A DNA stretch of 64,000 nt from an uncultured Akkermansia sp. (lineage in GTDB: Bacteria > Verrucomicrobiota > Verrucomicrobiia > Verrucomicrobiales > Akkermansiaceae). This document shows, one piece after another, positions 1 to 8,592 of this stretch (position 1 is the stretch's first letter; each line of letters starts with the position of its first letter). A model generated the notes under the pieces. It saw only the letters and a program-made list of their open reading frames with translations. It was not told where the DNA came from and searched no databases. A program made the translations under genes and the position numbers. The stretch is from positions 62,001-126,000 of the forward strand of contig CANQSS010000001.1 of the NCBI GenBank assembly GCA_947626545.1, read 5' to 3'.

Positions 1-239
1 AAATAAACCCACACCGGCGCCAACAACAGCGGCAGCGCGCAGAGTACATGGCGCATATTGCCCAGCGGAGGGGCCTGCGCCGCCCACGCATTGGCCGCAA
101 GGAGCAGCACACAGCACACCAGCCCCACGCCCAGCACGCGTTCTCCGCCCACGGCACCGCGCCGCACGAGCAGCAGAGCGCCGGCCGCCGCAAAGAGCAG
201 CGCCGACAGGATGGTCAGTATGATGATGATCGTGCTCAT
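1..239 (-). CDS. ccsA: CcsA-like cytochrome c biogenesis protein, N-terminal fragment
   Basis: The frame starts at an ATG at 239 that overlaps the stop of the upstream gene (ATGA) and runs off the left edge of the window. About 79 residues are visible: one hydrophobic helix after the start, a basic loop (LVRRGAVGGERV), a second helix, then a PPLGNMRHVL stretch followed by a third helix. PPLGN-type loops and repeated helices fit CcsA/CcmC-like haem-handling proteins, which partner with ResB in system II cytochrome c maturation in the inner membrane. The assignment rests mainly on the ResB-like gene directly upstream, because only the N-terminus is present and the tryptophan-rich haem-binding region lies outside the window. 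Confidence 0.6.
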   Translation of the reverse strand, partial: MSTIIIILTILSALLFAAAGALLLVRRGAVGGERVLGVGLVCCVLLLAANAWAAQAPPLGNMRHVLCALPLLLAPVWVY

Positions 240-1306
240 GCTTGTGTCGATCTCTTGTCCCTGAAAGCCCATGCGAAGCAGCAGAGGAGGACGCCCAGCA
301 GGCCGGCAAACACCAAGGGGCGCCCCGGAGCGCGGCGAAGCAACAGCTGCACCCGCCGTCCATCTGCGCTGCAGTTCATCAGATAAATCTGCCAATGATC
401 CCAGCTCGCCGGATGATTCACGCGCAGAGTGACATCGCGTGCCTCCCCTTCGCCACGCATGGGGGACAGGCGGCACACGGCCCGGTATTCTTTCACCTGC
501 CCCGGCTGCTGCACCAGGACACGCACCGGCGAACCGGGCAGCGCCAAGTAACGCCCCTCACCACCCGGGAGAGCGCGCAATTTTTCCACGGGCCATACCT
601 CCTGCCCGCAGCGGATGGAAGCGCCCTCACGCTTCGCCACGGCAACCGGCAGCCAGCGACCGTTTCGGTGGACCAGGAGAGTGTATGATTCTGAGCTTGC
701 GTAACGCTCCACGTGCAGATCCTTCACCTCCACCTCGAAAGGCGCCAGCTTGTCCGCACCCTTGCCATGAACGACGGACGGCACACCCACGTGACGCGTC
801 ACCGCAAGGCGTTCCTCGCAACAGACATCCACAAAAGTCCCGGCCACCACCAGCACGATGCTCAAATGCGCCACCGCAAGCCACAACTTTTCCACACGGA
901 GACACAGGTGCGCCAGGTAGCCAAAAATGACGCTGAAAAGAACCCCGACAACGGCCAAGCAACCCATACCCACTGCGCCAAACCACATGCCACCGCCCAA
1001 GCTCGCACAATGCAGCGCCTTCTCCCCGCAGTGCAGCAGCACACCTACACCGGACACCACGAAGAACAGCGCAATAAGACCCACCAGCATCCTCAACCGA
1101 TGCCCCGCTGAAAGCCTCCACGCCGCCCACATGGCCGCCCCACCTGCCAGCCCGCCCAGCACGCGCATCAGACCTCCGCCATACACTGCCTCCACACCTC
1201 CCCAAGGCAAGCCACCTGCCAACAGCAGCACACACAAGGCCCCGAGCAGCATACCGGTTGCCCGAAGCATGGGATTCTTTTCACGCGCGACGCTCACCAA
1301 TTCCAA
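236..1306 (-). CDS. resB: ResB-like cytochrome c biogenesis membrane protein
   Basis: A protein of 356 residues with about four hydrophobic segments in its first 160 residues, a soluble periplasmic part, and a last transmembrane helix near residues 330-347. The C-terminal part reads VNHPASWDHWQIYLMN followed by RRAPGRPLVFAGLLGVLL. This matches the ResB/Ccs1 pattern in which a VNHPL-x-GW-x-FY motif precedes an RDPG motif and the last helix. ResB works with CcsA to deliver haem to apocytochrome c outside the inner membrane. Its start overlaps the end of the upstream lpxR-like gene by 13 bp and its stop overlaps ccsA, so the three are probably co-transcribed. Confidence 0.72.
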   Translation of the reverse strand: MELVSVAREKNPMLRATGMLLGALCVLLLAGGLPWGGVEAVYGGGLMRVLGGLAGGAAMWAAWRLSAGHRLRMLVGLIALFFVVSGVGVLLHCGEKALHCASLGGGMWFGAVGMGCLAVVGVLFSVIFGYLAHLCLRVEKLWLAVAHLSIVLVVAGTFVDVCCEERLAVTRHVGVPSVVHGKGADKLAPFEVEVKDLHVERYASSESYTLLVHRNGRWLPVAVAKREGASIRCGQEVWPVEKLRALPGGEGRYLALPGSPVRVLVQQPGQVKEYRAVCRLSPMRGEGEARDVTLRVNHPASWDHWQIYLMNCSADGRRVQLLLRRAPGRPLVFAGLLGVLLCCFAWAFRDKRSTQA

Positions 1307-2259
1307 GTCAAGGAAAATACCCCCATGAGCGAATTCTTATCCTGCGTGCGGTAGGTGCGACTGTGCAACAACACCCCAGCGTAGTAGTCAATCCCCTTAT
1401 AGGCCACGCCCGCACCCAGCTGACCCTGCACCTGCCAAGGCGTGCGCCCGCACGTACGGTCGAAGTGATGGAAGACGCCGCCATCAATCGTCATATCCCG
1501 CGCCACGTACTCACCATACACCCCGGCGAGCATGAAGTAGGAAATCCTGCTGCGGTCGTAGTTCGGTTTGGTCAGCAGGCTGATGCTAAAGTTGCCCGTT
1601 TCGATGTCATTCGTCGTCATGCTGGGCGGGAGATTACGCCCGATGCGGTAGATGACACCCACGCCACCGGAGATATTGAAAGTGCCCAGCGACTCGCGCA
1701 CGTACACGCGCGTCTCGCTCTCCCACCCACGACGTAACACCCGAACCTGAGTCAACCACTCCTGGCGCGATGCAAGCTGTACAGTCATCTCCGATGGAAC
1801 CTGTTCTCCCCAACCGCGCCACTTGTCCATGTTCAGCAGCTCATGCACCGCATTTTGCGTCTTGCCGGCGAGAGAAGCCTTGCCCGTCGTCCCCACTTGC
1901 AACTCCGTACCGCAGCCGAACTTCTCTCCACGGAACAAATAGCCGCCGCCGAGAGCCAGGTAGCCGCAGTAGGGATGCTGACCGGGGATATTGCCGTAGC
2001 TGTGGACTTCCGGGGTGTACATATTTTGCGTGAGCGTGACTGCCCATGCGTGTTTTTCAGAAATCTCGCGCGTGAAATCAAGGCGCGTGCCGTGCGAGAA
2101 GTTGCTATCCTCGTCCGATATGGAATCATTTTGGAACACGCCGTGCATGTGATTTCTCGGCGTGTTGGTGTAACCCGGTTCACCAGGTTGTGATATCGGG
2201 TTGGCATATCCTGCCACACCCGCTGCAGCGGCATAGACGACGACCGGTAGTAATCCCAT
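1294..2259 (-). CDS. lpxR: LpxR-family lipid A 3-O-deacylase, outer membrane
   Basis: A protein of 321 residues with a short signal peptide (about 1-19). The LpxR signatures are in order: an ND pair at N44-D45 in FQNDSISDEDSNFSHGTRL, QNMYTP at 79-84, a PYCGYL loop near 96-101, and QNAVHELL with H139 followed by a GW-x-EQ region. In characterised LpxR the Asn-Asp pair and the His after QN belong to the Ca-dependent active site that removes the 3'-acyloxyacyl group of lipid A in the outer membrane. The C-terminus ends in alternating beta strands with a terminal aromatic (TWNW), as expected for an outer-membrane barrel. It heads the operon with resB and ccsA, which have no obvious functional link to it. 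Confidence 0.8.
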   Translation of the reverse strand: MGLLPVVVYAAAAGVAGYANPISQPGEPGYTNTPRNHMHGVFQNDSISDEDSNFSHGTRLDFTREISEKHAWAVTLTQNMYTPEVHSYGNIPGQHPYCGYLALGGGYLFRGEKFGCGTELQVGTTGKASLAGKTQNAVHELLNMDKWRGWGEQVPSEMTVQLASRQEWLTQVRVLRRGWESETRVYVRESLGTFNISGGVGVIYRIGRNLPPSMTTNDIETGNFSISLLTKPNYDRSRISYFMLAGVYGEYVARDMTIDGGVFHHFDRTCGRTPWQVQGQLGAGVAYKGIDYYAGVLLHSRTYRTQDKNSLMGVFSLTWNW

Positions 2260-2265
2260 GCCCCT

Positions 2266-2294
2266 AATCTATTCCAATAAGGAAGGAGAGTCAA
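2266..2294 (-). promoter_or_regulatory. Promoter of the lpxR-resB-ccsA operon
   Basis: On the minus strand TTGACT (2294-2289), a 17-bp spacer and TAGATT (2271-2266). Only 6 bp separate the -10 from the ATG at 2259, so the predicted transcription start falls on the start codon. The 7-bp TTTACGA repeats begin at the next base beyond the -35. Confidence 0.6.
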
Positions 2295-2698
2295 GACATT
2301 TACGATTTACGATTTACGATTTACGATTTGCAAATAATGCGCAGCGGAGCTGCGGGAATTTTGCGGAGCGAATGCGGAGCGAAATTTTGAAGGCTGTGAT
2401 CGGAGGTGGTTACAAAGGGACGGGAAGACGTGGGCAGACGGGGTCTGCCTATGTACGATGTACGACGTACGATGTACGATTTGAATTATAGCGCGCGATG
2501 CGCGGGATTTGGCGCCTAGCGGCGCCTATGTACGAGGTACAACACGCACGACGGCCCCGTTGAGGGCGCACGCGTTAGCGGGCGGTAAGTGCGTATGGAC
2601 AGCGCGAAGGCGCTGCCCCGCAGGGGCGAACCGACAGGGTGGTGCCGGTGAGTCAACTTCGATGTACGATTTGGGAATTTAGCGCGCGTTGCGCGTTT
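2295..2698. repeat. Dispersed TACGAT/GC-hairpin repeat block 1
   Basis: This 404-bp gap holds no plausible gene. It begins with four to five TTTACGA heptamers and a GCGCAGCGGAGCTGCG hairpin. It continues with a GGTTACAAAGGGACGGGAAGACG segment, the hairpin GGCAGACGGGGTCTGCC, TATGTACGATGTACGA units from 2450, and a GCGCGCGATGCGCGGG hairpin. A GGCGCCTAGCGGCGCC hairpin with TATGTACGAGG follows at 2527, and a last GATGTACGATTT plus GCGCGCGTTGCGCG lies at 2662-2697 next to the stop of the outer-membrane factor gene. The same modules recur in most gaps up to 48.6 kb. Confidence 0.85.
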
Positions 2699-4078
2699 TT
2701 ATACGTTTGTCTCGTAGCCGCCGCCGAGGGCTGTGACGAGACGCGCCAGGGTCATACGAATCTGCTGACGTGCGGCGATGACGTTGAGGCGCGCGTTCAG
2801 CCACGAGCGCTCCGCCGTCGCTACGTTCAAGTAGTCGGAATAGCCGCTGTTGTAGAGGCGCAGGGCGAGTTCGGCAGCCTCTTTGCTGGAGCGGGCGGCC
2901 TGCTCATGCTGCGGGAGTTGGTTGGTGAGGCGCGCGTAGTCGATGAGGCACTCCTCCACCTCGGCAAAAGCGGCCAATACCGTTTTGCGGTATGCCTGCG
3001 CACTCTCCATCTCTGCAATACGGGCCAACTTCACATTTGAGCGCAGCTGCACGCGGTTGAAAAGCGTTTGGGAAACGGAGGACGACAGATTCCACCCCGC
3101 GCCTTGGAAGAAGTCGGCGAAGTCCGACGAAGCCGCAGCTGAAGCGCTTCCCGTGAGCGATACGCGGGGGAAGAGGTTGGCAATCTGCACGCCGATGGAT
3201 GCCGCAGCCCGATGCAGATTGCACTCTGCCGCCACGACATCCGGTCTGCGGCGCAGCAGATCCGACGGCAATCCCGTGGGCACGCGCGGGATGAGGTTAA
3301 ACACTGACGGAGCAGGCATGCGCAGCTGCACGCGATCCGGCGTGGTGCCCAGCAGGGTAGCCAACGTGGTGCGGCAGGTCTGGATGTTCGCCTCATACGC
3401 GGGAATCTGCGCACGGGTATTGGCGATCGTGACGCGCGCCTGCTCCAGATCCAGGCGATTCTGGAAGCCGGCAGCCACGCGTTTTTCGACAATCTCAAAG
3501 GTGCGCTGCTGATAGACGAGCTGTTCGCGTGCCGAGCGCAGGCTCTCCGTGGCAGAAATCCATTCGAAATAGGTGGTAGCAATGGAGGATGCAAGCGCGA
3601 TGTTGGTGGCGGCAGATGCGGCACGAGCCGAACCGACATTGGCCACGGCAGCTTCCACCTCACGCCGCGTGCCGCCCCAAATATCCGGCGACCACGCGAG
3701 CGACAGCCCGCCATTCCACTGACCATGCGAAGTCGAGCTGTCGAACCCGCCCCCATTTCCCCCGCCGAAACTACCGCTCACACTCGGGGACAGATCTGCA
3801 CGGGTACTGCGCAGCTGGGTCTCTGCGCGATCAATAGCCAATGCGGCGGAAATGACATCCGGGTTGGCCGCGAGACCTTGTTGAATCAGCGCGGTGAGCT
3901 GAGCATCCCCGAAATGACCCCACCACGCACTGCCAACGTTCTCATCCACGGCGGGAGGCATGTGGTTCACCCAAGTGGCGGGCAAATCCATATCCGGCGC
4001 GCCGTGGAAATTCGGTCCGAACAGGCAGCCGCCCAAGACCAGGGGCATTGCAAGTATCAGCGGGATTGTATGCTTCAT
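2699..4078 (-). CDS. Outer-membrane efflux lipoprotein, NodT/OprM (TolC) family
   Basis: About 459 residues from the preferred ATG at 4078, which gives a lipoprotein signal peptide with lipobox LGGC. A longer frame to 4120 would bury that signal and overlap the previous gene. Typical OMF features are visible: FGPNFHGAPDMDLPATW after the lipidated Cys, an ALIQQGLAANPDV helix, LPSDLLRRRPDVVAAE in the middle, and LYNSGYSDYLNVATAERSW near the end. OMF trimers form the outer-membrane channel of tripartite pumps. It is the last gene of a macA-macB(ATPase)-macB(permease)-OMF operon and is the likely exit duct of that exporter. The substrate cannot be read from the sequence. Confidence 0.88.
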   Translation of the reverse strand: MKHTIPLILAMPLVLGGCLFGPNFHGAPDMDLPATWVNHMPPAVDENVGSAWWGHFGDAQLTALIQQGLAANPDVISAALAIDRAETQLRSTRADLSPSVSGSFGGGNGGGFDSSTSHGQWNGGLSLAWSPDIWGGTRREVEAAVANVGSARAASAATNIALASSIATTYFEWISATESLRSAREQLVYQQRTFEIVEKRVAAGFQNRLDLEQARVTIANTRAQIPAYEANIQTCRTTLATLLGTTPDRVQLRMPAPSVFNLIPRVPTGLPSDLLRRRPDVVAAECNLHRAAASIGVQIANLFPRVSLTGSASAAASSDFADFFQGAGWNLSSSVSQTLFNRVQLRSNVKLARIAEMESAQAYRKTVLAAFAEVEECLIDYARLTNQLPQHEQAARSSKEAAELALRLYNSGYSDYLNVATAERSWLNARLNVIAARQQIRMTLARLVTALGGGYETNV

Positions 4079-4097
4079 AGGCTCGTTCAAGAAGGGG

Positions 4098-5468
4098 TTA
4101 TTCGTGGTGCAAGGCATCAATGGGATCTAAACGCGAGGCCTTAAAAGCCGGATACCAGCCGAAGATGATGCCAATGATGGCCGCGACACTCACAGCGAGC
4201 ACCATCGCCGCCGGGGATGTCGCCACGGGCCAGCCGTTATGCGTGCTCACCAGCTCCGAGGCAATGCGCCCCGCGATGATGCCGATGATACCGCCCGCCA
4301 AACACAGCAACACGGCCTCCAGCAGAAATTGCTGCATGATGTCGCGAGGTCTGGCGCCGACCGCCATGCGCAGGCCAATCTCGCGCGTTCTCTCCGTGAC
4401 GGACACCATCATGATGTTCATGATGCCCACACCGCCCACCACGAGCGATATCATCGCCACGGCTATCAGCAGTTTGCTCATCGTCTCGCTCGTGCCCGTC
4501 ACCATCTTGATGAACTGCGAACGATCGCGCATCTCGAAGTCGTCCAGCACCCCCGGCTCCAGCTTGTGTTGGCGGCGCAAGACAGGCGTCATCTCATCCA
4601 TGGCAGGCGTGGCGCTTTCTTTGCTCTTAATTTTTACGAGAATGACGTCCACCGTGCGTGTGCGCAGGGGGTGCGGCGAGTTCGAATAAGGCTGTAAATC
4701 GCACCCGGGGTAGAAGTTCACCCCCGACGTCGAATACGTGGACGTGGAAGAAGCTTTGTTCGTGTTGTTGGCCGCGCCGCCTTTGGATATCGTCGCCGTG
4801 CCCGAGGCACCCATGAGGCGCATACGTATGCTGGTCCACGGCAGAATGAGGCAGTCGTCCTGATCATTGCCCATGCCGTCTGCTCCCTTGGCCGCCAGGA
4901 CACCAATGACGGAGAAAGCGACATCCTTGATGCGGATATCCTGACCGATAGGATCCTGCCCGGGATAGAGCTTATCGGCAATTGTCTTACCGATGAGGCA
5001 CACGCGCGCGGCCTCGTCCACCTGCTTTTTGCTGAACGCGCTGCCACGCTCCACCTCCCACCCCTCGATGTCCAGATAATGCTCATTGCCCCCCTTGATG
5101 GAATTCGGGCTCCAGTTGGTATTGCCGACAATGACCTGACCGGAGGCGCGCACGAAGGGCGAAGCAGAGACCACCGTGGCGCGGCACTCCTCCATGATAG
5201 CATCCGCATCTGACGGGAAAAGGGAAGCACGACCGCCCATACCGCTGTTCACGCCCCCGGTGCTGACCGATGCGCCAAAGATATTCACCACATCCGCGCC
5301 CAGGTTGGAAAATTTATCGGCTATCTGCTGCTTGGAGCCCTCGCCGATTTCCATAATCGCGACCACGGCCGCGATGCCGATCACGATCCCCAGCACCGTG
5401 AGCGCCGCCCGCATCGGGTTGCGCACCAACCCGCGCAGACATGTCAAAAGTAGCGTGGTAAACTTCAT
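4098..5468 (-). CDS. macB: MacB-type ABC transporter permease
   Basis: A protein of 456 residues with the MacB/FtsX layout: a first transmembrane helix after MRAALTVLGIVIGIAAVVAI, a large periplasmic domain of about 260 residues, then three helices with the family signatures GGVGIMNIM, RTREIGLRMAVGAR and a GWYPAFKASRLDPIDAL ending. It is the membrane half of a MacB transporter whose ATPase is a separate gene overlapping its start by 4 bp; E. coli MacB carries both in one chain. Residues around 220-255 hold a Ser/Thr/Asn-rich low-complexity insert (SKGGAANNTNKASSTSTYST) that looks unusual for the family. The role is mechanotransmission-type export with MacA and the OMF. Confidence 0.88.
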   Translation of the reverse strand: MKFTTLLLTCLRGLVRNPMRAALTVLGIVIGIAAVVAIMEIGEGSKQQIADKFSNLGADVVNIFGASVSTGGVNSGMGGRASLFPSDADAIMEECRATVVSASPFVRASGQVIVGNTNWSPNSIKGGNEHYLDIEGWEVERGSAFSKKQVDEAARVCLIGKTIADKLYPGQDPIGQDIRIKDVAFSVIGVLAAKGADGMGNDQDDCLILPWTSIRMRLMGASGTATISKGGAANNTNKASSTSTYSTSGVNFYPGCDLQPYSNSPHPLRTRTVDVILVKIKSKESATPAMDEMTPVLRRQHKLEPGVLDDFEMRDRSQFIKMVTGTSETMSKLLIAVAMISLVVGGVGIMNIMMVSVTERTREIGLRMAVGARPRDIMQQFLLEAVLLCLAGGIIGIIAGRIASELVSTHNGWPVATSPAAMVLAVSVAAIIGIIFGWYPAFKASRLDPIDALHHE

Positions 5469-6172
5469 TTGTGCAAGGTGGCGTTCAGTTCATCAGACAC
5501 ACCTTCCATGATGAGACCATCACTCATATTGATGGCACGGTCGGTGAAAGCAGCCGTCTTGGGATCATGCGTGACGATGATGACCGTAATGCCCTGCTGC
5601 CGGTTCAAGTCGCGAAACATGTTCATCACCTCCACCGAGGTGGAAGAATCGAGGTTGCCGGTGGGCTCATCTGCCAGCAAAATGCCGGGGGAATTGATGA
5701 GCGAGCGAGCGATGGCCACACGCTGCTGCTGCCCGCCGGAGAGCTGCGCGGGGGTGTGATGCATGCGATCCTCCAACCCGACCAGGCGGATGAGCTCCAG
5801 CGCGCGCGCGCGGATCTGCGCGGTTTTCTGCACCGGGTGGCGGTAGTATGCAGGCATCATCACATTCTCGATGGCCGACGTACGCGGCAGCAGGTTGAAA
5901 TTCTGAAAGACAAAACCGATACGCGCATTGCGCAGCCGGGCACGCTCATCGGCATTCAATCCGGCCACGTCCTTGCCATCCAGCAGGTACTCCCCGCCGC
6001 TCGGGTGATCCAGACAGCCCAAGATATTCATGAGGGTAGATTTTCCACTCCCCGAGGCGCCCGTGAGCGAGACGAACTCCCCGTCCCCGATGCTCAACGA
6101 TATCCCCTTGAGCACGGGCAGGTCAATCTCTCCCAAGTGGTAGGTCTTGGTGATATTACGCAACTCAATCAC
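5465..6172 (-). CDS. macB: MacB-type ABC transporter ATP-binding protein
   Basis: An ABC ATPase with Walker A GASGSGKST, Q-loop VFQNFNLLPR, signature LSGGQQQRVAIAR, Walker B ILLADEPTGNLDS and the switch His in VTHD. The preferred start is the GTG at 6172, which yields VIELRNITKTYHLGE, the usual N-terminus of this family. The open frame continues to an ATG at 6253, but that start would overlap macA by about 60 bp and add about 27 residues without similarity. It powers the adjacent permease (4-bp overlap). About 235 residues is normal for LolD/MacB-type ATPases. Confidence 0.88.
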   Translation of the reverse strand: MIELRNITKTYHLGEIDLPVLKGISLSIGDGEFVSLTGASGSGKSTLMNILGCLDHPSGGEYLLDGKDVAGLNADERARLRNARIGFVFQNFNLLPRTSAIENVMMPAYYRHPVQKTAQIRARALELIRLVGLEDRMHHTPAQLSGGQQQRVAIARSLINSPGILLADEPTGNLDSSTSVEVMNMFRDLNRQQGITVIIVTHDPKTAAFTDRAINMSDGLIMEGVSDELNATLHK

Positions 6173-6191
6173 AGCGAAAGGAGGGCGTTGG

Positions 6192-7613
6192 TTACATGGG
6201 TGGTGGTCCAGGACGGCCATTGCGCGCATCCTGCCCCGGCTTTGGTTCCGCACCGCCGGTTGAACGTTCGCGGTGTTTCGGACGGTTCATGCCAAAGAGA
6301 TTTTTCTGCCCCTCCGGAGCCGATGACGCCTTGGAACTCTCCCCTTGCAGCACGCCTGTCACCAACACCTCACCATCCTCCAGCGTTCCCTCGTCCAGCA
6401 GTGTCACCACACTGCGCGTACCGTCATCACACCCTCGCAGCACCCACACCGGCGCCACATGTTCGCCTGTTTTTTTCCAGAGCAAAGCGGCACCGTCCGC
6501 ATCACCGCGTTCCGGGGGGGGGAAGGCGCCCGGTTTGATGAGCTCCTGCGGAGGGTGAAATTCAAAGGCTGAATCTGCCACCATCAAGCAATCCTTAAAC
6601 TCCTCCACGATGAAGTTCACATTGGCGCTCATGTAAGGCAACAATTTACGTTGCGGGTTTTCCACATCGACCTCCACAATGTAGGTCACCACATTGGAGG
6701 ACATTGTAGCGTTCGGACGTATCTTGTTGACGCGACCCGTAAACGTTTCATTGGGCAGAGCATCCACGGTGTAGCGCACCTCCTGTCCCGCATGCACCTT
6801 CGCAACATCCGCCTCGTTCACGCTCGCCCATATCTGCATATGGGACAAATCGCGGGCCACCAAGAAGAGCGTGGTGGCATTCATGCTGCTCACCACCGTC
6901 TGGCCCACATTCACCTGGCGCACCACAATGGTACCATCCACCGGGGTGGAGATGCGCGTGTAGTCGCGGTTGCGCAATTCACGAGTCAACTGCGCCTGGG
7001 CGCTCTGCAACTGCGCGTCTGCGTTCGCCTGCTGGGCCCGGCTGGTCTGCTGCTGCGCCTGAGCGCTCTGCAAGGCTGCCGCCGTGCTCTCCGCCGCGTT
7101 CACGAATTGGTCGTACTCCATCTGGGAAAGCGCATCACCCACGCCTAACTTGTCCGCGCGCTGCATGTCGCGGTCTGCCTTGTTCTTGTTGGCCTGCGCC
7201 TGAGCCACTGATGCATCGGCCTGAGCCACAGCTGCGGCAGCAGAGAGGATTTGCGCCTGAGCCTGCGCCACTTGGGCTTCCGCGCGCTTGATATCCAGCT
7301 CCACCAAGGTGTCATCGATGCGAGCCAACAGCTGCCCTGCCTTCACCTCACTCCCGTAGTCCACCCGCTTACCATCCAAATCCGTGCCAAACTCCTTGAT
7401 TTCACCCGTCACCTGTGCGCCGACATCCACCAACTCCTGCGGCTCCAAGGTACCGGTGGCCTGCACCTTGTTGACAAAGTCCCCGCGCACCACATTCGTC
7501 GTTGAAAAACGGACTTCACGCACACGATGGCTCGACCTGTAAAACATCCACGCGCCCACTGCGAGCGCCGCCACCAGCATTAATACGATTGTTTTGACTA
7601 CTTTTTTTACCAT
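6192..7613 (-). CDS. macA: MacA-type periplasmic adaptor (membrane fusion protein)
   Basis: About 473 residues from the ATG at 7613, chosen because GAAGGA lies just upstream and MVKKVVKTIVLMLVAALAVGAW then forms an N-terminal membrane anchor. After it come the first lipoyl half (TGTLEPQELVDVGAQVTGEI), a long Ala/Gln-rich coiled-coil hairpin, the second lipoyl half (STPVDGTIVVRQVNVGQTV), a beta-barrel domain and a membrane-proximal domain. The C-terminus is an extra Gly/Pro/Arg-rich tail (GRPGPPPM). MacA links the inner-membrane MacB complex to the outer-membrane factor. It is the first gene of the exporter operon. Confidence 0.88.
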   Translation of the reverse strand: MVKKVVKTIVLMLVAALAVGAWMFYRSSHRVREVRFSTTNVVRGDFVNKVQATGTLEPQELVDVGAQVTGEIKEFGTDLDGKRVDYGSEVKAGQLLARIDDTLVELDIKRAEAQVAQAQAQILSAAAAVAQADASVAQAQANKNKADRDMQRADKLGVGDALSQMEYDQFVNAAESTAAALQSAQAQQQTSRAQQANADAQLQSAQAQLTRELRNRDYTRISTPVDGTIVVRQVNVGQTVVSSMNATTLFLVARDLSHMQIWASVNEADVAKVHAGQEVRYTVDALPNETFTGRVNKIRPNATMSSNVVTYIVEVDVENPQRKLLPYMSANVNFIVEEFKDCLMVADSAFEFHPPQELIKPGAFPPPERGDADGAALLWKKTGEHVAPVWVLRGCDDGTRSVVTLLDEGTLEDGEVLVTGVLQGESSKASSAPEGQKNLFGMNRPKHRERSTGGAEPKPGQDARNGRPGPPPM

Positions 7614-7689
7614 GATTTTATCCTTCGTTCTCCACCCGCGCGACCCCCGGTTCGTCCCTCCCTTTTTCGGGAGACGTAATGGAGACACG

Positions 7690-7828
7690 ATTTTCTACTT
7701 TACTGACAAATTTAGCGCGCCGATAGCGCGAGAATCTTGCGAAGCAGAAGGCGCACAGCAGCGCCTATGCCTCCGCGCCCTGCAGGGCAATACGCCCTTA
7801 CAGCCGTCGTCCGTTTTACCACGCGCGA
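7690..7828. repeat. Degenerate repeat remnant between ssb and macA
   Basis: A short gap with eroded versions of the dispersed modules: TTTAGCGCGCCGATAGCGCG, GCGAAGCAGAAGGCGC and GCAGCGCCTATGCC, followed by CCTGCAGGGCAATACGCCC. No TACGAT heptamers survive. Nearer macA, CTCCCTTTTTCGGGAG (7658-7673) can form a 5-bp stem and could be a weak terminator for ssb. Confidence 0.4.
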
Positions 7829-8320
7829 TCAAAACGGAATGTCGTCGTCGTCCTCCATCGGCATAGGGGCCGGATTCTGAGCCGGCGTCTGAGTACCGCC
7901 AACGGGCGCACCATTCCCCTGGCGGTAACCGCCAGAATAATTACCGCCACGCGGCGCCTGGGCAGATGCCGGAGCACCATCGCGCCCACCAGAAAGCAGC
8001 TGCAGATTCTCCGCGATAATCCGAATTCGACTCCGTTTCTGCCCACTCTGCTTATCCTCCCACGAATCCATTTGCAGACGCCCCTCGATGAACACCGGGC
8101 GCCCCTTGGACAGGTACTGCGCCGCTATTTCCCCGAGCCGCCCCCAACAGGTCACATCCAAAAAGGTCGTCTCCTCGCGTCGATCACTCTCATTGGGGCC
8201 TCCGGTCACACGGTTGACGGCGAGCCGCAGCTCGGTGAGGGATGTGCCGCGCGGCGTGGTTCTCACCTCCGGATCTGCCGTGAGGTTACCGATTAACATC
8301 ACTTTATTCAAATTAGCCAT
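7829..8320 (-). CDS. ssb: Single-stranded DNA-binding protein
   Basis: A protein of 163 residues. The N-terminal OB fold begins MANLNKVMLIGNLTADPEVR, continues with ELRLAVNRV, FLDVTCWGRLGEIAAQYLSKG and VFIEGRLQMDSW, and is followed by a Gly/Gln/Pro-rich linker and the acidic tip DDDDIPF that recruits replication and repair partners. Length and motif order are standard for a bacterial tetrameric SSB. It is not next to rpsF/rpsR here; it stands between a repeat block and the exporter operon, with its own promoter. Confidence 0.96.
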   Translation of the reverse strand: MANLNKVMLIGNLTADPEVRTTPRGTSLTELRLAVNRVTGGPNESDRREETTFLDVTCWGRLGEIAAQYLSKGRPVFIEGRLQMDSWEDKQSGQKRSRIRIIAENLQLLSGGRDGAPASAQAPRGGNYSGGYRQGNGAPVGGTQTPAQNPAPMPMEDDDDIPF

Positions 8321-8360
8321 GGTCTTGTGTGGTTGGACGTTGTTCGTTCAATATGGTGTT

Positions 8361-8389
8361 ATTTTACGCATGTGGCCCCAACAAGGCAA
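8361..8389 (-). promoter_or_regulatory. ssb: Probable ssb promoter
   Basis: On the minus strand TTGCCT (8389-8384), 17 bp, TAAAAT (8366-8361), leaving a leader of about 35 nt before the ATG at 8320. The repeat block begins at 8401, 12 bp beyond the -35. Confidence 0.45.
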
Positions 8390-8400
8390 GTAAAAACGGT

Positions 8401-8592
8401 GCAAACGCATTAGAAAAGACGTTTATCCATTTACGATTTACGATTTACGATTTACGATTTACGATTTGGGAAATTCGCGCGCGTTGCGCGGGGCGGCAGA
8501 GCAGGAGCGAGTGGAATGTGATAAAACCGTGCGCGGGCGTAGTTACAAAGCAACGGGAGGCGGGGCGCCTGACGGCGCCTATGGACGATTGC
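8401..8592. repeat. Dispersed repeat block 2, with a left MITE-like end
   Basis: It begins GCAAACGCATTAGAAAAGACGTTT (8401-8424), the left end of the MITE-like element. Five to six TTTACGA heptamers follow (8429-8467), then AAATTCGCGCGCGTTGCGCGGGG, the GCAGAGCAGGAGCGAGTGGA segment, CGTAGTTACAAAGCAACGGGA, and the hairpin GGCGCCTGACGGCGCC with TATGGACGAT at 8579. No right MITE end is present. The block touches the 3' end of tkt and may act as its terminator through the GGCGCC hairpin. Confidence 0.8.

Noticed and set aside
8429-8467. TTTACGA tandem heptamers as a possible CRISPR array
   Set aside because: The period is 7 bp without spacers, and no cas gene is in the window.
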